Of a stretch of DNA of 64,000 nucleotides, positions 40,501-51,065 are shown one piece after another. The stretch covers positions 1,255,675 to 1,319,674 of the forward strand of contig JAJEKV010000050.1 in NCBI GenBank assembly GCA_021234155.1, given 5' to 3'. This DNA is from Isoetes taiwanensis. Its lineage: Eukaryota; Streptophyta; Lycopodiopsida; Isoetales; Isoetaceae. The notes beneath the pieces are model-generated. The model saw nothing but the letters and a program-made list of their open reading frames with translations. It was not told where the DNA came from and searched no databases. The first letter of the stretch is position 1. Every line of letters starts with the position of its first letter. The position numbers and the translations under genes are program-made.

Positions 40501-43500
40501 CGGAATCGTGATTCGGCTCGCCAATGGACTCGGAGCGTCGACATTGCCACGGGGACCAAGTTTCATGGCCAAAAGACCACCCCTTCTCGAGGTAGCGTCA
40601 AACTATCTCATGTCAACACACTTTCGTAGTCAATTGGCCTAGGAGGTGGGCGCCGAATCGCAGCGTAGAGGCGTAAGTGTTTCTTTCTTTTTGCAAAACT
40701 GGCCGTGCAACTTGGTCTCTAGGGTAATTTGGCCTCCGGGACGATGTGGCGAAGTCGAATCGCCATTCGAGAACCTCGCAATGTCCGACGACAAAACACT
40801 TTGGTTTCTACGGTCGACCGCGGGGCCTTAGCGGTTTGATAAGTTCTCACGGGACGGATGTTGGATTTTTGGACCTTATCGAGGCGGGGCCCTTGAGCGA
40901 AGGATTCAGCGGTGGGATAGGGGCAGAGATCCGGGGGAGTGTGGTCTTTAAGCGTCACGGCCCCGTATTTGCCGAGGAAAGGCTGCCTCGGGGAAACTTT
41001 TGGGGCTCGCCTCACGGGGTCAGGACTCTCCCCTCTAATGAGGTGGCCTTGCAAGGTCCTGGCCTTATTTGACTTGGGCAAGTGTGCGGCTCGGTGCCCA
41101 ACAACGAGAGCTGCGGGACCGTTCTAATGCAAACACTTTGATCTAAACCTTGTCAGAAATTTTTGGCGGCACGTATGTTGGCGATGACTTAGGAAGCCTC
41201 TTTGACAAAAATCAGAATTTAATTCCGTACTATGCATTAATTACGAATTTATGAATGTCTTGCCTCTTTGCAAAAGGCGCCCTTTACTTCTAAGCGCCAC
41301 AACGGGAGGAATACAGATCAAACTCCATTCCGTCGGTTTCCCTTGCTTCAGCGTTCTCAAGCGCATCTTATCGGCCAAGTCCCAAGTGCAAAGGACCAAA
41401 ACTTCGGCACCCAAAGCGCAAACCACCGCACAGAACACGGCAGCTCATAGGGTTTACGTTTGAGGCTCTATCCTTGTCGGTTCGACTAGGACCTTTGCGC
41501 CGTGTCTTGGCGTAGAGGGGGGTGTTGGCGCCGAGCTGCGGACCCTAAAACCACACGCAAGCGGCTTGCCCCAAAAGTCCTCTCGAAGGCCACAGGCGAC
41601 GGACGGGCAACTTCCCTCTCGGAATCGTGATTGGCTCGCCAATGGACTCGGAGCGTCGACATTGCCACAGGGACCAAGTTTCATGGCCAAAAGACCACCC
41701 CTTTCGGTGGCGTCAAACTATCTCATGTCCAACACACTTTCGTAGTCAATTGGCCTCCAGGGAGGTGGGTAGCTTCGAATACTTCAGCGTAGGGGCGTAA
41801 GTGTTTCTTTTTTTGCAAAACTGGCCAGGTGCAACTTGGTCTCTAGGGTAATTTCGGCCTCGGGTGATGTGGCGAGTCAAATCGCCATTCGGAACCTCGC
41901 AATGTCGAACGACAAAACACTTTGGTTTCTACGGTCGGCCGCGGGGCGCAGCAGCGGTTTGATAAGTTCTCGCGGACGGATGTTGGATTTTTGGACCTTA
42001 TCGAGGCGGGGCTCTTGAGCGAAGGATTCAGCGATTGGGATAGGGGGCGAGATCAGGGAGTGTGGTCTTTAGCGTCTGGCCCCGTGGCTGCCGGGGAAAA
42101 ATTTGCCTCGGGGAAACTTTTGGGGCTAGCCTCACGGGGTCAGGACTCTCCCCTCTAATGAGGTGGCCTTGCAAGGTCCTGGCCTTGTTTGACTTGGGCA
42201 AGTGTGCATTTCTGCCCAACAACAGTTTGCCGGGGACGGTTCTAATGCAAACACTTTGATCTAAACCTTGTCAGGAAATTTTGAAAAGCCGGCCTATATG
42301 TTGGCGATGACTTAGGAAGCCCTCTGTGACAAAAATCAGAATTTAATTCCGTACTATGCATTAATTACGAATTTATGAATGTCTTGCTCTTGCAAAAGCG
42401 CCCTTTACTTCTAAGCGCCTGGGAGGAGTACGAGATCAAACTCCATTCCGTCGGTTCCCCTTGCCCGGCGTTCTCAACTCATCTTATCGGCCAAGTCCCA
42501 AGTGCAAAGGACCAAAACTTCGGCACCCAAAACGCCAAACCACGCTAGAACACGGCAACTCATAGGGTTTACGTTTGAGGCTCTATCCTTGTCGGTCGAC
42601 TAGGACCTTGCGCGTGTCTTGGCGTAGGGGTGTTGGCCGAGCACGGACCCTAAAACCACCTGCTGGCGGCTTGCCCCAAAAGTCCTCTCCCGAAGGCCCT
42701 GGCGACGGACGGGCAACTTCCCCTCTCCGGAATCGTGATTCGGCTCTGCCAATGGACTCGGAGCGTCGACATTGCCCTGGGGACCAAGTTTCATGGCCAA
42801 AAGACCACCCCTTCTCGAGGTAGCGTCAAACTATCTCATGTCCAACACACTCGTAGTCAATTGGCCTAGGAGGTGGCTGTCGAATACTGCAACGTAGGGC
42901 GTAAGTGTTTCTTTCTTTTGCAAAACTGGCCGTGCAACTTGGTCTCTAGGGTAATTTCGGCCTCGGACGATGTGGGTAAGTCGAATCGCCATTCCGAACC
43001 TCGCAATGTCCGAACGACAAAACACTTTGGTTTCTACGATTCGGCCGCAGGGGCTTCAGCGGTTTGATAAGTTCTCACGGCCGGATGTTGGATTTTTGGA
43101 CCTTATCGAGGCGGGGCCCTTGAGCGAAGGATTCAGCGGTGGGATGGGGAACCGAGATCCGGGAGTGTGGTCTTTAGCGTCACGGCCCCGTGTATTTGCC
43201 GGGGAAAGGCTGCCTCGGGAAACTTTTTGGGGCTCGCCTCACGGGGTCAGGACTCTCCCTCTCTAATGAGGTGGCCTTGCAAGGTCCTGGCCTTATTTGA
43301 CTTGGGCAAGTGTGTGCCATTTCGGCTGCCCAACAACAATTTTGCGGGACCGTTCTAATGCAAACACTTTGATCTAAACCTTGTCAGAAAATTTTGAAAA
43401 CTGGCGTATGTTGGCGATGACTTAGGAAGCCTGCTGACAAAAAATCAGAATTTAATTCCGTACTATGCATTAATTACGAATTTATGAATGTCTTTACTCT

Positions 43501-45584
43501 TTGCAAAAGGCTGCCCTTTACTTCTAAGCGCCACAGCGGGAGGAATACAGATCCAAACTCCATTCCGTCGGTTTCCCTTGCTTCAGCGTTCTCAAGCTGC
43601 ATCTTATCGGCCAAGTCCCAAGTGCAAAGGACCAAAACTCGGCACCCAAAGCGCAAACCTGCTAGAACACGGCAACTCATAGGGTTTACGTTTGAGGCTC
43701 TATCCTTGTCGGTTCGACTAGGACCTTTTAGTGTCTTGGCGTAGAGGGGGTGTTGGCCTTGAGCACACGGACCTAAAACCACCACTGGCAGCTTGCCCCA
43801 AAAGTCCTCTCCCGAAGGCCCTGGCGACGGACGGGCAACTTCCCTCTCCGGAATCGTGATTCGGCTCTGCCAATGGACTCGGAACGTCGACATTGCCCTG
43901 GGGACCAAGTTTCATGGCCAAAAGACCACCCCTTCTCGGTAGCGTCAAACTATCTCATGTCCAACACACTCGTAGTCAATTGGCCTAGGAGGTGGTCATT
44001 CGAATACTTCAGCGTAGGGCGTAAGTGTTTCTTTCTTTTGCAAAACTGGCCAGGTGCAACTTGGTCTCTAGAGTAATTTCGGCCTCGGGGTGATGTGGCG
44101 AAGTCAAATCGCCATTCGAACCTCCTTTAATGTCCGAACGACAAAACACTTTGGTTTCTACACGGCCGACCGGGGGGCCTTGGCGGTTTGATAAGTTCTC
44201 CGCGGACGGATGTTGGATTTTTGGACCTTATCGAGGCGGGGCTCTTGAGCGAAGGATTCAGCGGTCGGATAGGGGAACCGAGATCCCGGGAGTGTGGTCT
44301 TTAGCGTCACGGCCCCGGGAGCTGCCGGGGAAAGGTCGCCTCGGGAAACTTTTGGGCTTTCGCCTCACGGGGTCCGGGACTCTCCCCTCTAATGAGGTGG
44401 CCTTGCAAGGTCCTGGCCTTGTTTGACTTGGGCAAAGTGTGCATTTCATTTGCCCAACAATGAGCTGCGGGACCGTTCTAATGCAAACACTTTGATCTAA
44501 ACCTTGTCAGGAAATTTTGAAAACTGGCTGTTGTATGTTGGCGATGATTTAGGAAGCCTCTTGACAAAAATCAGAATTTAATTCCGTACTATGCATTAAT
44601 TACGAATTTATGAATGTCTTGCTCTTTGCAAAAGCGCCCTTTACTTCTAAGCGCCACAGCGGGGAGGAGTCACGATCCAAACTCCATTCCGTCGGTTCCC
44701 CTTGCCAGCGTTCTCAACTCATCTTATCGGCCAAGTCCCAAGTGCAAAGGACCAAAACTTCGGCACCCAAAACGCCAAACCCCGCTAGAACACGGCAACT
44801 CATAGGGTTTACGTTTGAGGCTCTATCCTTGTCGATTCGACTAGGACCTTTGCGCCGTGTCTTGGCGAGAGGGGGTGTTGATGCGAGCACTGGAGACCCT
44901 AAAACCATCCGGAAGCGCTTGCCCCAAAAGTCCTCTCCCCGGCGGGCCCGGGCGACGGGACGGGCAACTTCCCCTCTCGGAATCGTGATTCGCTCGCCAA
45001 TGGACTCGAGCGTCGACATTGCCCGGGGACCAAGTTTCATGGCCAAAAGACCACCCCTTCTCGAGGTAGCGTCAAACTATCTCATGTCCAACACACTCGT
45101 AGTCAATTGGCCTAGGAGGTGGTCGTCGAAATCGCAACGTAGGGCTAAAGTGTTTCTTTCTTTTGCAAACCTGGCCCAGGTGCAACTTGGTCTCTAGGGT
45201 AATTTCGGCCTCCGGACGATGTGGTAAGTCGAATCGCCATTCGGAACCTCCGCAATGTCCGAACGACAAAACACTTTGGTTTCTACGGTCGACCGCGGGG
45301 ATGCTTCCAGCGGTTTGATAAGTTCTCACCGGACGGATGTTGGATTTTTTAGACCTTATCGAGGGCGGGGCCCTTGAACGAAGGATTCAGCGGGCCGGAT
45401 AGGGGAACCAGAGATCCGGGAGTGTGGTCTTTAGCGTCTGACCCTCCCGGGAGCCCGGGGAAAGGTCTGCCTCGGGAAACTTTTTGTGGCTTCGCCTCTT
45501 GGGGTTCGGACTCTCCCCTCTAATGAGGCGGCCTTGCAAGGTCCCTGGCCTTGTTTGACTTGGGCAAGTGTGCGGCTTTCGGCT

Positions 45585-45917
45585 AACAACAGTTTGCCGG
45601 ACCGTACTAATGCAAACACTTTGATCTAAACCTTGTCGGAAATTTTGAAAAACTGGCATGTACGTTGGCGATGACTTAAGAAGCCTGCTGACAAAAAATC
45701 AGAATTTAATTCCTTACTATGCATTAATTACGAATTTATGAATGTCTTGCTCTTGCCCAACAACATTTCGCCTAGACCGGTTCAATGCTACCTATTTGAT
45801 CAGAACTTTATCCAGGAAATTCTAAAAATTTGCCTGTATGCTGGGGATGACATAGGAAGCCAACCGACAAAAAATCAGAATTTAATTCCATACCATGCAT
45901 TAATTACGAATTTATGA
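45585..45917 (+). repeat. Duplicated end piece at the right array boundary
   Basis: About 170 bases of the monomer (from CCCAACAACA through CGAATTTATGAATG) occur twice in succession, first at about 45,585-45,750 and then, more diverged, at about 45,756-45,917. The second copy joins inside GTCTTGCTCTTGC, so about 950 bases of the unit are skipped. Confidence 0.75.
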
Positions 45918-46220
45918 AGCATGAATGCAAAAGAACGCATAACTAAAAAAATTTCGTGATCGAAAAAAGGTGGAATTTTGACAAAGCGGTGCAACGCGTG
46001 CGGTGCGGACATGAGAAAAACATTTCACTAGGATATGCAAAGTGTTGGTGCACGATGAAATAGCTCGAAGCTCTTCGGCCGCCACAAAAGTTCTCTTACG
46101 AAGGCCCCGGGCGATGGGCGAGCAATTTCCCTCCAAAACCATGATTTGGCTCTTCCAATGGACTCGGAATATCGACATTACCCCGGGACCAACTTTCGCG
46201 GGCGAAGACCACCCTTGTTC
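45918..46220 (+). repeat. Terminal diverged partial monomer
   Basis: Matches part of the monomer with many substitutions: AAAAGTTCTCTTACGAAGGC, CGATGGGCGAGCAATTTCCC, TCCAATGGACTCGGAATATC and GACCACCCTTGTTCTCC align to the unit in the same order and orientation. The first 100 bases (GCATAACTAAAAAAATTTCG onward) are hardly recognisable. After about 46,220 no satellite homology remains, which sets the right boundary. Confidence 0.7.
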
Positions 46221-46249
46221 TCCAAAAGAACAAAGTACACTAGACGCCC

Positions 46250-46512
46250 GCATCAAGACGTCCCAAGCCACGACGCCGAAATAGCGGCCCCGACGCGTCG
46301 CCGCGACGCCGCGTCACGCCGCGCAAAAGTGACGACGCGCGATGCGACGCGGGTGCACTCGGGCGCGGCGGATCCGCCACGCCACGATTGTCGACGTCGC
46401 ACCACACGCCGCGATGCGGCGAAAACCGCGACGCGGACGCCGCATTGACGCCGCGATGGTCACGTTATTTGCGACGCCACGCCGCACGCACGCCGCAAGC
46501 CCACGCCGCTAA
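46250..46512 (+). repeat. CGCCGC/GACGC-rich low-complexity block
   Basis: About 260 bases are built from GACGCCG, CGCCGCG, CACGCCGC and related words, very CpG-rich against an AT-rich surrounding. The ACGCCGC word is the reverse complement of the GCGGCGT word left of the array. Open frames across it are compositional artefacts. Confidence 0.75.
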
Positions 46513-47465
46513 ATGTCCATTCTCTTGTTACATTTGTGCATTTGTGATTTGCTTTGGGCTCTGCTGTGTTCACAGGCCACTGGTGCCGGGTTCACTCTTG
46601 ACCTTGCTCGAATAGGCTCGCTTTTTTGCCGCCACTGCCGCCCAATTGACCTTGAAATTTTTCGGATCCCCTTTGGCCCTCTTGCGGTTGTTGAATGCAA
46701 ATAAAAAGGAAACCCGTCTTCCTTACTTCTCTGTTTCTTCAATCCTTCGGGTATATCTTGCTCAACAAACTCAATTAGAGCTTCTTCGTGCTCGGCCTTA
46801 TTTTGTCGATGGATGTTTTGTTCTAATGACACCATTGGTGTCCCAAACCTCATTATATTCGGGCTGCAGATATCACATCCGTTCGAAATTGAGAGGGATG
46901 CACACCCTCGTTTGATAGACCAAGATAGGCATGGAAGTCCTCCTCGGTTCGGCAATCGGCCCGTGCCGGGTCTTAGGGGCACGCTCCTTCCTTCCGGGGT
47001 GAAAGAAATCAAGAAAACAAATTAACAGAGCACCATAAGCCATCAAAATTGGATTTGCATTTTGCTTACCCCTGCAAGCATGGAATCCATTGGAATTGCC
47101 GGGCCGAAATGGATTAACAACCTTCTTCATCATAGTTTTTGGCATTTGAGTTTTGGAATACTAAGCTTGGAGTGAATCCGGAAATTCTAGAGCTTCTTCT
47201 CCGCGGGCTATTTGGCCGGAGTAGCAAAAGGTGGGGAGCACGGTTCGAAATTACAAATTCAAAGTTCGCTACCCTTTCGGGTCACAGTCATTAGTTACGG
47301 TGGGCGGTAAGAAGGTTATGATTGAAACGGGTACGCCCTATGTGAAGTGACGGGCATAGCATAGGTTACACTTCAATTGGTGAAGGGTGGAAAAAATAGT
47401 ATGAAGGGTGCTGGTGCTGGGTGCTGGGGTCGCGTTTTTTTGCTACCCACCAGCATACTTTCACC
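46513..47465. other. Unassigned sequence between array and LINE fragment
   Basis: Moderately GC-rich sequence with overlapping open frames on both strands (46,513-46,704 and 46,646-46,915 plus; 46,509-47,012 and 46,873-47,145 minus). None carries a motif I recognise, and their mutual overlap argues that most are chance. An organelle-derived insertion was considered but no organelle gene could be named. At 47,399-47,459 the arms AGTATGAAGGGTGCTGG and ACCCACCAGCATACT form a small imperfect fold-back. Confidence 0.4.
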
Positions 47466-48437
47466 CATGGGGCAGAAGTGTGGCCGGTGATATCCCTCAA
47501 CACCTAGAATGACCTCGAGCAGGTGCAGAAAGCCTTCTTGGCATGAGCCCTTGGGGTAAAATCCACAGTTCCATATCAGATCCTATTCCAGGAGACAGGT
47601 TTTCTATCCCTTCAACGGGCTGCATTGGAACGCCATATCATTTACTTCCAGAAGGTGGTCGCTATGGGTGATACACATTTGCCCAACCTTGCTTTGGCCA
47701 TGGCGATGGGTCCCCAACGTCTGAAAGCCTGCTGGAAGGACAAGCAAGCTTAGTGGTTCTCACGCTGGGGTGTACAGGCAAACAGATGCGTACATGTAAG
47801 GACAAAGAAGGATCACAAGGCACTTAAGTTGTACCTAGATGCTACTTTCCTTTGCAAGCTCTCGGATGCAGATGCTCTGACGCACGTTAAGCTGACACAC
47901 GATCAGCAGCAAGTCAATCCTAGGCTCACGAGAGGCCCACACCAGTACTTGTACACCCAGTTGCCATGAAGAAGCGTAGACTTAGAGCTTCCATTCGCAC
48001 GGGTGCACATCGCCTCCGCATTGAGACAGGACATTGGGCTCGGGAAGCACGAGAGCAAAGGCTTTGCCAGTGTTGCCACCAGGGCGCCATTGAGGATGAA
48101 TGCCATGCCCTCTAGATCTGCCCAGCGTTTGCCCATATCCAAGAGCAGTATGTTCGATTACTAGTGCCTGGCCAACCGTTGCATGAGTTATTGAATACGG
48201 CGTCAGTGGATGGATGCACGGACTTAGTTGTGTCCTCCGGGATAGTATTGAACTGTCCTATACAATTGTACAGCGTGCCAGCATACTTATTACTGCTAAG
48301 GTTTTTCCCTCGAAAACCCTTAGGGGCAGGGGTTTTTTAATCCTGTCAGTAATATGCTTGCTGCTCTCTTTTTGTTTGGGTCCCATAGGCCAATCGGTCT
48401 CCGAGGACGCTAAAAAATCTATTCTATTCTATTATAA
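47466..48437 (+). pseudogene. 5'-truncated LINE fragment, copy 1 (3' end of the reverse-transcriptase ORF)
   Basis: The conceptual product, read across stops, contains GAEVW, LEQVQKAFLA, ALGVKSTVPYQILFQETGFL, ERHIIYFQKV and, near 48,050-48,120, a cysteine-rich end CQCC...DECHAL..CP, i.e. a CxxC-H-C zinc-knuckle arrangement typical of the region after the reverse transcriptase in non-LTR elements. In-frame stops are visible (for example within LA-stop-ALG near 47,545 and just after ECHAL near 48,113). The 3' untranslated part contains AAGGTTTTTCCCTCGAAAAC and GGTCCCATAGGCC and ends in a run of TTCTA units. It aligns along its length with the copy at 57,755-58,771. A dead insertion with only the last kilobase preserved. 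Exact 5' limit is uncertain. Confidence 0.8.
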
Positions 48438-48464
48438 TGCTTTAAAGATATATTACTTATGAAT

Positions 48465-48752
48465 TTATGTAGTCATTGGAAATGAGTAAAAGTAGTATGT
48501 CAATTTATAAGCACTCAATATGGATAGCGACTTAAGATGCTGATACACATCTTCGTTGATTTGCCTATCAAACACTCTGCAGAGGGTAGTTAGCCTATTT
48601 ATTTGTGCACGTAATTGCCTTCGCTGGTCTATGTCTAAACGAATGTGCGCATCAAGAATGAAGTTCTCAATTGAGTTCAGTGCGTTATGAATTTGTTGCA
48701 TAGATGAGCGCATGTCATTGACATTGATATATCCAACTAACCATAATGACAT
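48465..48752 (-). CDS. Uncharacterised ORF or gene remnant
   Basis: An open frame of 95 codons on the minus strand with ordinary, polar protein-like composition (NALNSIENFILDAHIRL, QRRQLRAQINRLTTL). The strand immediately upstream (about 48,760-48,985) also reads in protein-like fashion in another minus frame (ENVVEAEEAQIKERIIPEV), interrupted by stops and frame changes. This suggests a decayed gene or DNA-transposon accessory ORF, not a working gene. I do not recognise the family. It ends close to the tail of LINE copy 1, which may have inserted beside it. Confidence 0.3.
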   Translation of the reverse strand: MSLWLVGYINVNDMRSSMQQIHNALNSIENFILDAHIRLDIDQRRQLRAQINRLTTLCRVFDRQINEDVYQHLKSLSILSAYKLTYYFYSFPMTT

Positions 48753-49070
48753 AACGTCAACAGGGTCCTCGCCATGTGGAGATGGTGGTTGTGCTGATGG
48801 CGGAGGAACTAACTAAACTTGAACTTCAACTGTTGGGCCTTCTAGTGCTATGGCCCCACATCATTGTTTACTTCAGGGATGATACGTTCCTTGATTTGGG
48901 CCTCTTCAGCTTCTACAACATTTTCTTGTGCATGGTGATTTATCTCATATGTGATGCCTTCAGCCTGCATGACTCCTATTCATGATGTTGAGTCCGGGCC
49001 TCGTCTGTGTGCCATTCTTCTCATTGTAATATCTAGATCTATGCATTAAAAAAACAACACAATTGTCAAT

Positions 49071-49130
49071 AACTAGGAATACTAGTAGTAATACGAGTAA
49101 TACAAGTAATACTAGTAATAATATCTACCA
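49071..49130 (+). repeat. AATACTAGT microsatellite-like tract
   Basis: Short degenerate tandem run of ACTAGTAGTAATAC and related 9-base words (AATACGAGT, AATACAAGT, AATACTAGT), about six copies, in AT-rich sequence. The remaining 48,990-49,400 region shows no gene. Confidence 0.7.
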
Positions 49131-49404
49131 TAAAAAGTAATACAGATGTGTTTAATATGTTAGATGTTATAATGCTAGATATTGTAGCATAAGATTTTTC
49201 CAAACAAACCCTAAATATCTAGCCACACCCAAAGGAAGGTCGAAATGTCAAATTTTAAAGAGGAATAGTTATCAAAACAAAGGTAAAAAAGCAGTGGATT
49301 TTCAAGGAGCCGCATATTAGGGCAGCATTAGGGTTTGAAGAAGCGAACATGGTAGCTGCTTCCCAGCATGTAGTACGGAGTAGAAGGCAACATGCAAAGG
49401 CAAT

Positions 49405-49615
49405 CTGACAGGGCGAACTCAAAGGCGAATCCAACTCCGGTTTTGCTAGATATTCAAAAGAAATCATCTAAGCATGCTAGATATTGCAAGCAGGTTCCGG
49501 AATTGGCTAAGGTCCCAGAATTTACATAAAATGGTCCCTTTTGTCATGAAGAAGGTGATTCGGCACTTTGGTGAAGACGAAGCATGGTTTCCAGAGACAA
49601 AGGGCAGCAAGATAA
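49405..49615 (+). repeat. Direct repeat, copy 1
   Basis: Begins CTGACAGGGCGAACTCAAAG and runs through GCATGCTAGATATTGCAAGC to CATGGTTTCCAGAGACAAAG. A second copy lies 320 bases downstream in the same orientation. The open frame at 49,474-49,674 lies within this copy, but the other copy carries a stop (TTTAGC in place of TTTGGT), so it is not called as a gene. Confidence 0.8.
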
Positions 49616-49724
49616 ACTTAGAAAAGAACTGGAAGATCTTGCTATGGCGGCCAATTTCTGTGGCTAGGGTTTAGAATTAATTAGGCAGGGCAGATTCTGG
49701 CACTTAACGAGGTAAAGTCATGGC

Positions 49725-49943
49725 CTGGCAGGGCGAACTCAGAGGCGAATCCAACTCTGGTTTTGGTAGATATTCAAAACAAATCATCTCAGCATGCTAG
49801 ATATTGCATGCAGGTTCTGGAATTGCCAAAAGGTCCCAGGATTTACATAAATTGGTCCCTTTTGTTATCAAGAAGGTGAAGCTAATAGATTCGGCACTTT
49901 AGCAAAGATGAAGCATGGTTTCCAGAGATAAAGGTCAGCAACA
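49725..49943 (+). repeat. Direct repeat, copy 2
   Basis: Begins CTGGCAGGGCGAACTCAGAG and matches copy 1 with scattered substitutions and a small insertion (AGCTAATAG) before TTCGGCACTTT. Both copies share GCGAATCCAACTC and GATATTCAAAA. The spacer of about 110 bases is not duplicated. Either a local tandem duplication or two insertions of the same unknown short element. Confidence 0.8.
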
Positions 49944-50920
49944 ACAAATCTGAAATCTACCAATGCGATTTCATACCAACAAGATGAACATCTGCCATCA
50001 AACAGCAGAAAAAATAAGGAAAGACAATAAGCCTTGCATGAACCTTGTACAATGTTAAACAGAATGAGAAATGAATATCTAATATTTTCCTCATAGCCTT
50101 GTGAACCTCTAACACTGTAAAACAGAATCAAGAATGAATGAGAAATGAATGCTTCTTCGCCATACTCATGCTTTTTCACCATACTCACCATACTCATGCT
50201 ACATCCAAATACGAATAAAACAAGAAACATTGTTATCAAACAAGAAAGCAATATCTGGCATACCAAATCTGTTGAATGAAGAGAGAACAAGACGGATCGA
50301 CAACAACACCACCAAAACGTTTCAGAGAAGAGAACTTTTCTCGTTTCATGCATATGCATGAAGTCAGAATACCAACCGTTAGATTGTTGAAGGTAATCCA
50401 GATCAACGCTCCAAAAAAGCCGCACTCTAGAAATACTATTTAGTATGCCCCAATGAATATAGCACTAAAATCATAGGAAAACTATGCCAAAAAGCGTATA
50501 AAATTACAAAAAAAAAACCTTGTTATAATGCTAGATATTTGTATGTTATTGTATGTGATCATTGTACACTGTGGGTTTGAATTACCTATTGTTATATGGT
50601 GATGTTCGAACCGCCTGTTTATTTGCAATACCTTATCCAAAGCCCCGAAGGAGTCAATTTTTTTTTTCCACAATGCAAACCATTATCCTTTGCTCTTTAG
50701 CAGGCTTGCCTAACTCCCCTTACAACAATTGTTGCAGTTTTAGCCTATCCACGTGCCCTGACACATCAGATAACCTCAACTTTATCCATTGGGTATGAGA
50801 GTTTTCATTTTTACGGTTAAGAAAATTAAAAAAAATCAGAAAAACCATGCCGCTTCTCTAACGTGCAGCTTGGTTTCATCTGCTTATGTATTTTTCTTCG
50901 TCTCCTCCATGTTCTATTTT
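49944..50920. other. Intergenic, no gene recognised
   Basis: AT-rich sequence. The longest frame (49,868-50,425, minus, 185 codons) is rich in Phe, Leu, Cys and Ser, overlaps the direct repeat, and reads as low-complexity hydrophobic translation, so it was not called. No RNA gene or mobile-element terminus was seen. Confidence 0.4.
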
Positions 50921-50923
50921 GTA

Positions 50924-51034
50924 TAGGGGAATGGCATGCCATTCCCTGTTTATCCGGTGGCTGCTGCGATCCACGGCAGCCGGGAGTAGCCCACTGGATA
51001 AACAGGGAATGGCAGACCAAAGGCCATTCCCCTA
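50924..51034. repeat. Fold-back (nested inverted repeat)
   Basis: Left arm TAGGGGAATGGC...GCCATTCCCTGTTTATCC is matched by right arm GGATAAACAGGGAATGGC...GGCCATTCCCCTA. The centre, GGTGGCTGCTG to CGGCAGCCGGG, is also partly self-complementary. Nearly the whole 110 bases can fold into one long hairpin. It resembles a small fold-back element or MITE; flanking target-site duplications are not clear. Confidence 0.75.
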
Positions 51035-51065
51035 CAACAGAGAAGGTTGGAAGCCAATTTTAAGC

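Larger units (their letters stand above)
28340..45580 (+). repeat. Right array domain: dimeric higher-order repeat, about 2.23 kb
   Basis: Sixteen successive units alternate between type A (GGTGATG...GTCAAATCGCC, at about 28,426, 30,680, 35,161, 37,400, 39,623, 41,864 and 44,088; the unit at 32,930 has GACGATG but keeps GTCAAATCG) and type B (GACGATG or CCGATG...GTCGAATCGCC, at about 29,543, 31,803, 34,050, 36,288, 38,510, 40,741, 42,964 and 45,213). The B-only word CCTTATTTGAC lies at 29,875, 36,610, 38,836, 41,063 and 43,291, the last four spaced 2,226, 2,227 and 2,228 bases. The A-only word GGGCTCTTGAG lies near 37,554, 39,776, 42,011 and 44,241. Mean monomer is 1,120 bases (anchors 28,539 to 45,335, 15 intervals). 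Confidence 0.9.
1905..46220 (+). repeat. Head-to-tail satellite array, about 1.12-kb monomer, about 40 units
   Basis: One motif, CGGATGTTGGATTTTTGGAC, recurs in the same orientation at roughly 3108, 5862, 6998, 8540, 9650, 10705, 11810, 12935, 14090, 15206, 16335, 17425, 18548, 19648, 20717, 21800, 22947, 24018, 25151, 26266, 27402, 28539, 29667, 30805, 31921, 33054, 34165, 35291, 36402, 37520, 38627, 39742, 40856, 41978, 43083, 44208 and 45335. A more altered copy is near 4197, and junction-type copies are near 1962, 4685 and 7422. Intervening sequence is alignable throughout, for example CTTTGATCTAAACCTTGTC and TTTCTTTCTTTTGCAAAACT once per unit. Open frames inside are interrupted at different places in each unit, so the array is non-coding. 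It is not rDNA: no 18S, 5.8S, 25S or 5S sequence was recognised. A centromeric, pericentromeric or heterochromatic-knob location is possible but not shown. Confidence 0.97.

Noticed and set aside
1905-46220. Over 150 open frames of 60-195 codons on both strands within the array (for example 9,616-10,194 minus; 44,610-45,197 plus).
   Set aside because: They are translations of the satellite. The same peptide motifs recur unit after unit in shifting frames, with stops and frameshifts at different places, and lengths are not conserved between units.
1905-46220. Possible rDNA intergenic spacer or 5S array.
   Set aside because: The unit length and GC-rich parts invite the idea, but no 5S, 18S, 5.8S or 25S sequence is recognisable in any unit or at the borders.
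46509-47145. Overlapping frames suggesting an organelle DNA insertion.
   Set aside because: No organelle gene could be named, and frames on both strands overlap without one being clearly better.
49868-50425. 185-codon minus-strand ORF.
   Set aside because: Cys/Phe/Leu/Ser-rich translation of AT-rich DNA overlapping a direct repeat; no domain and no conserved splice context.
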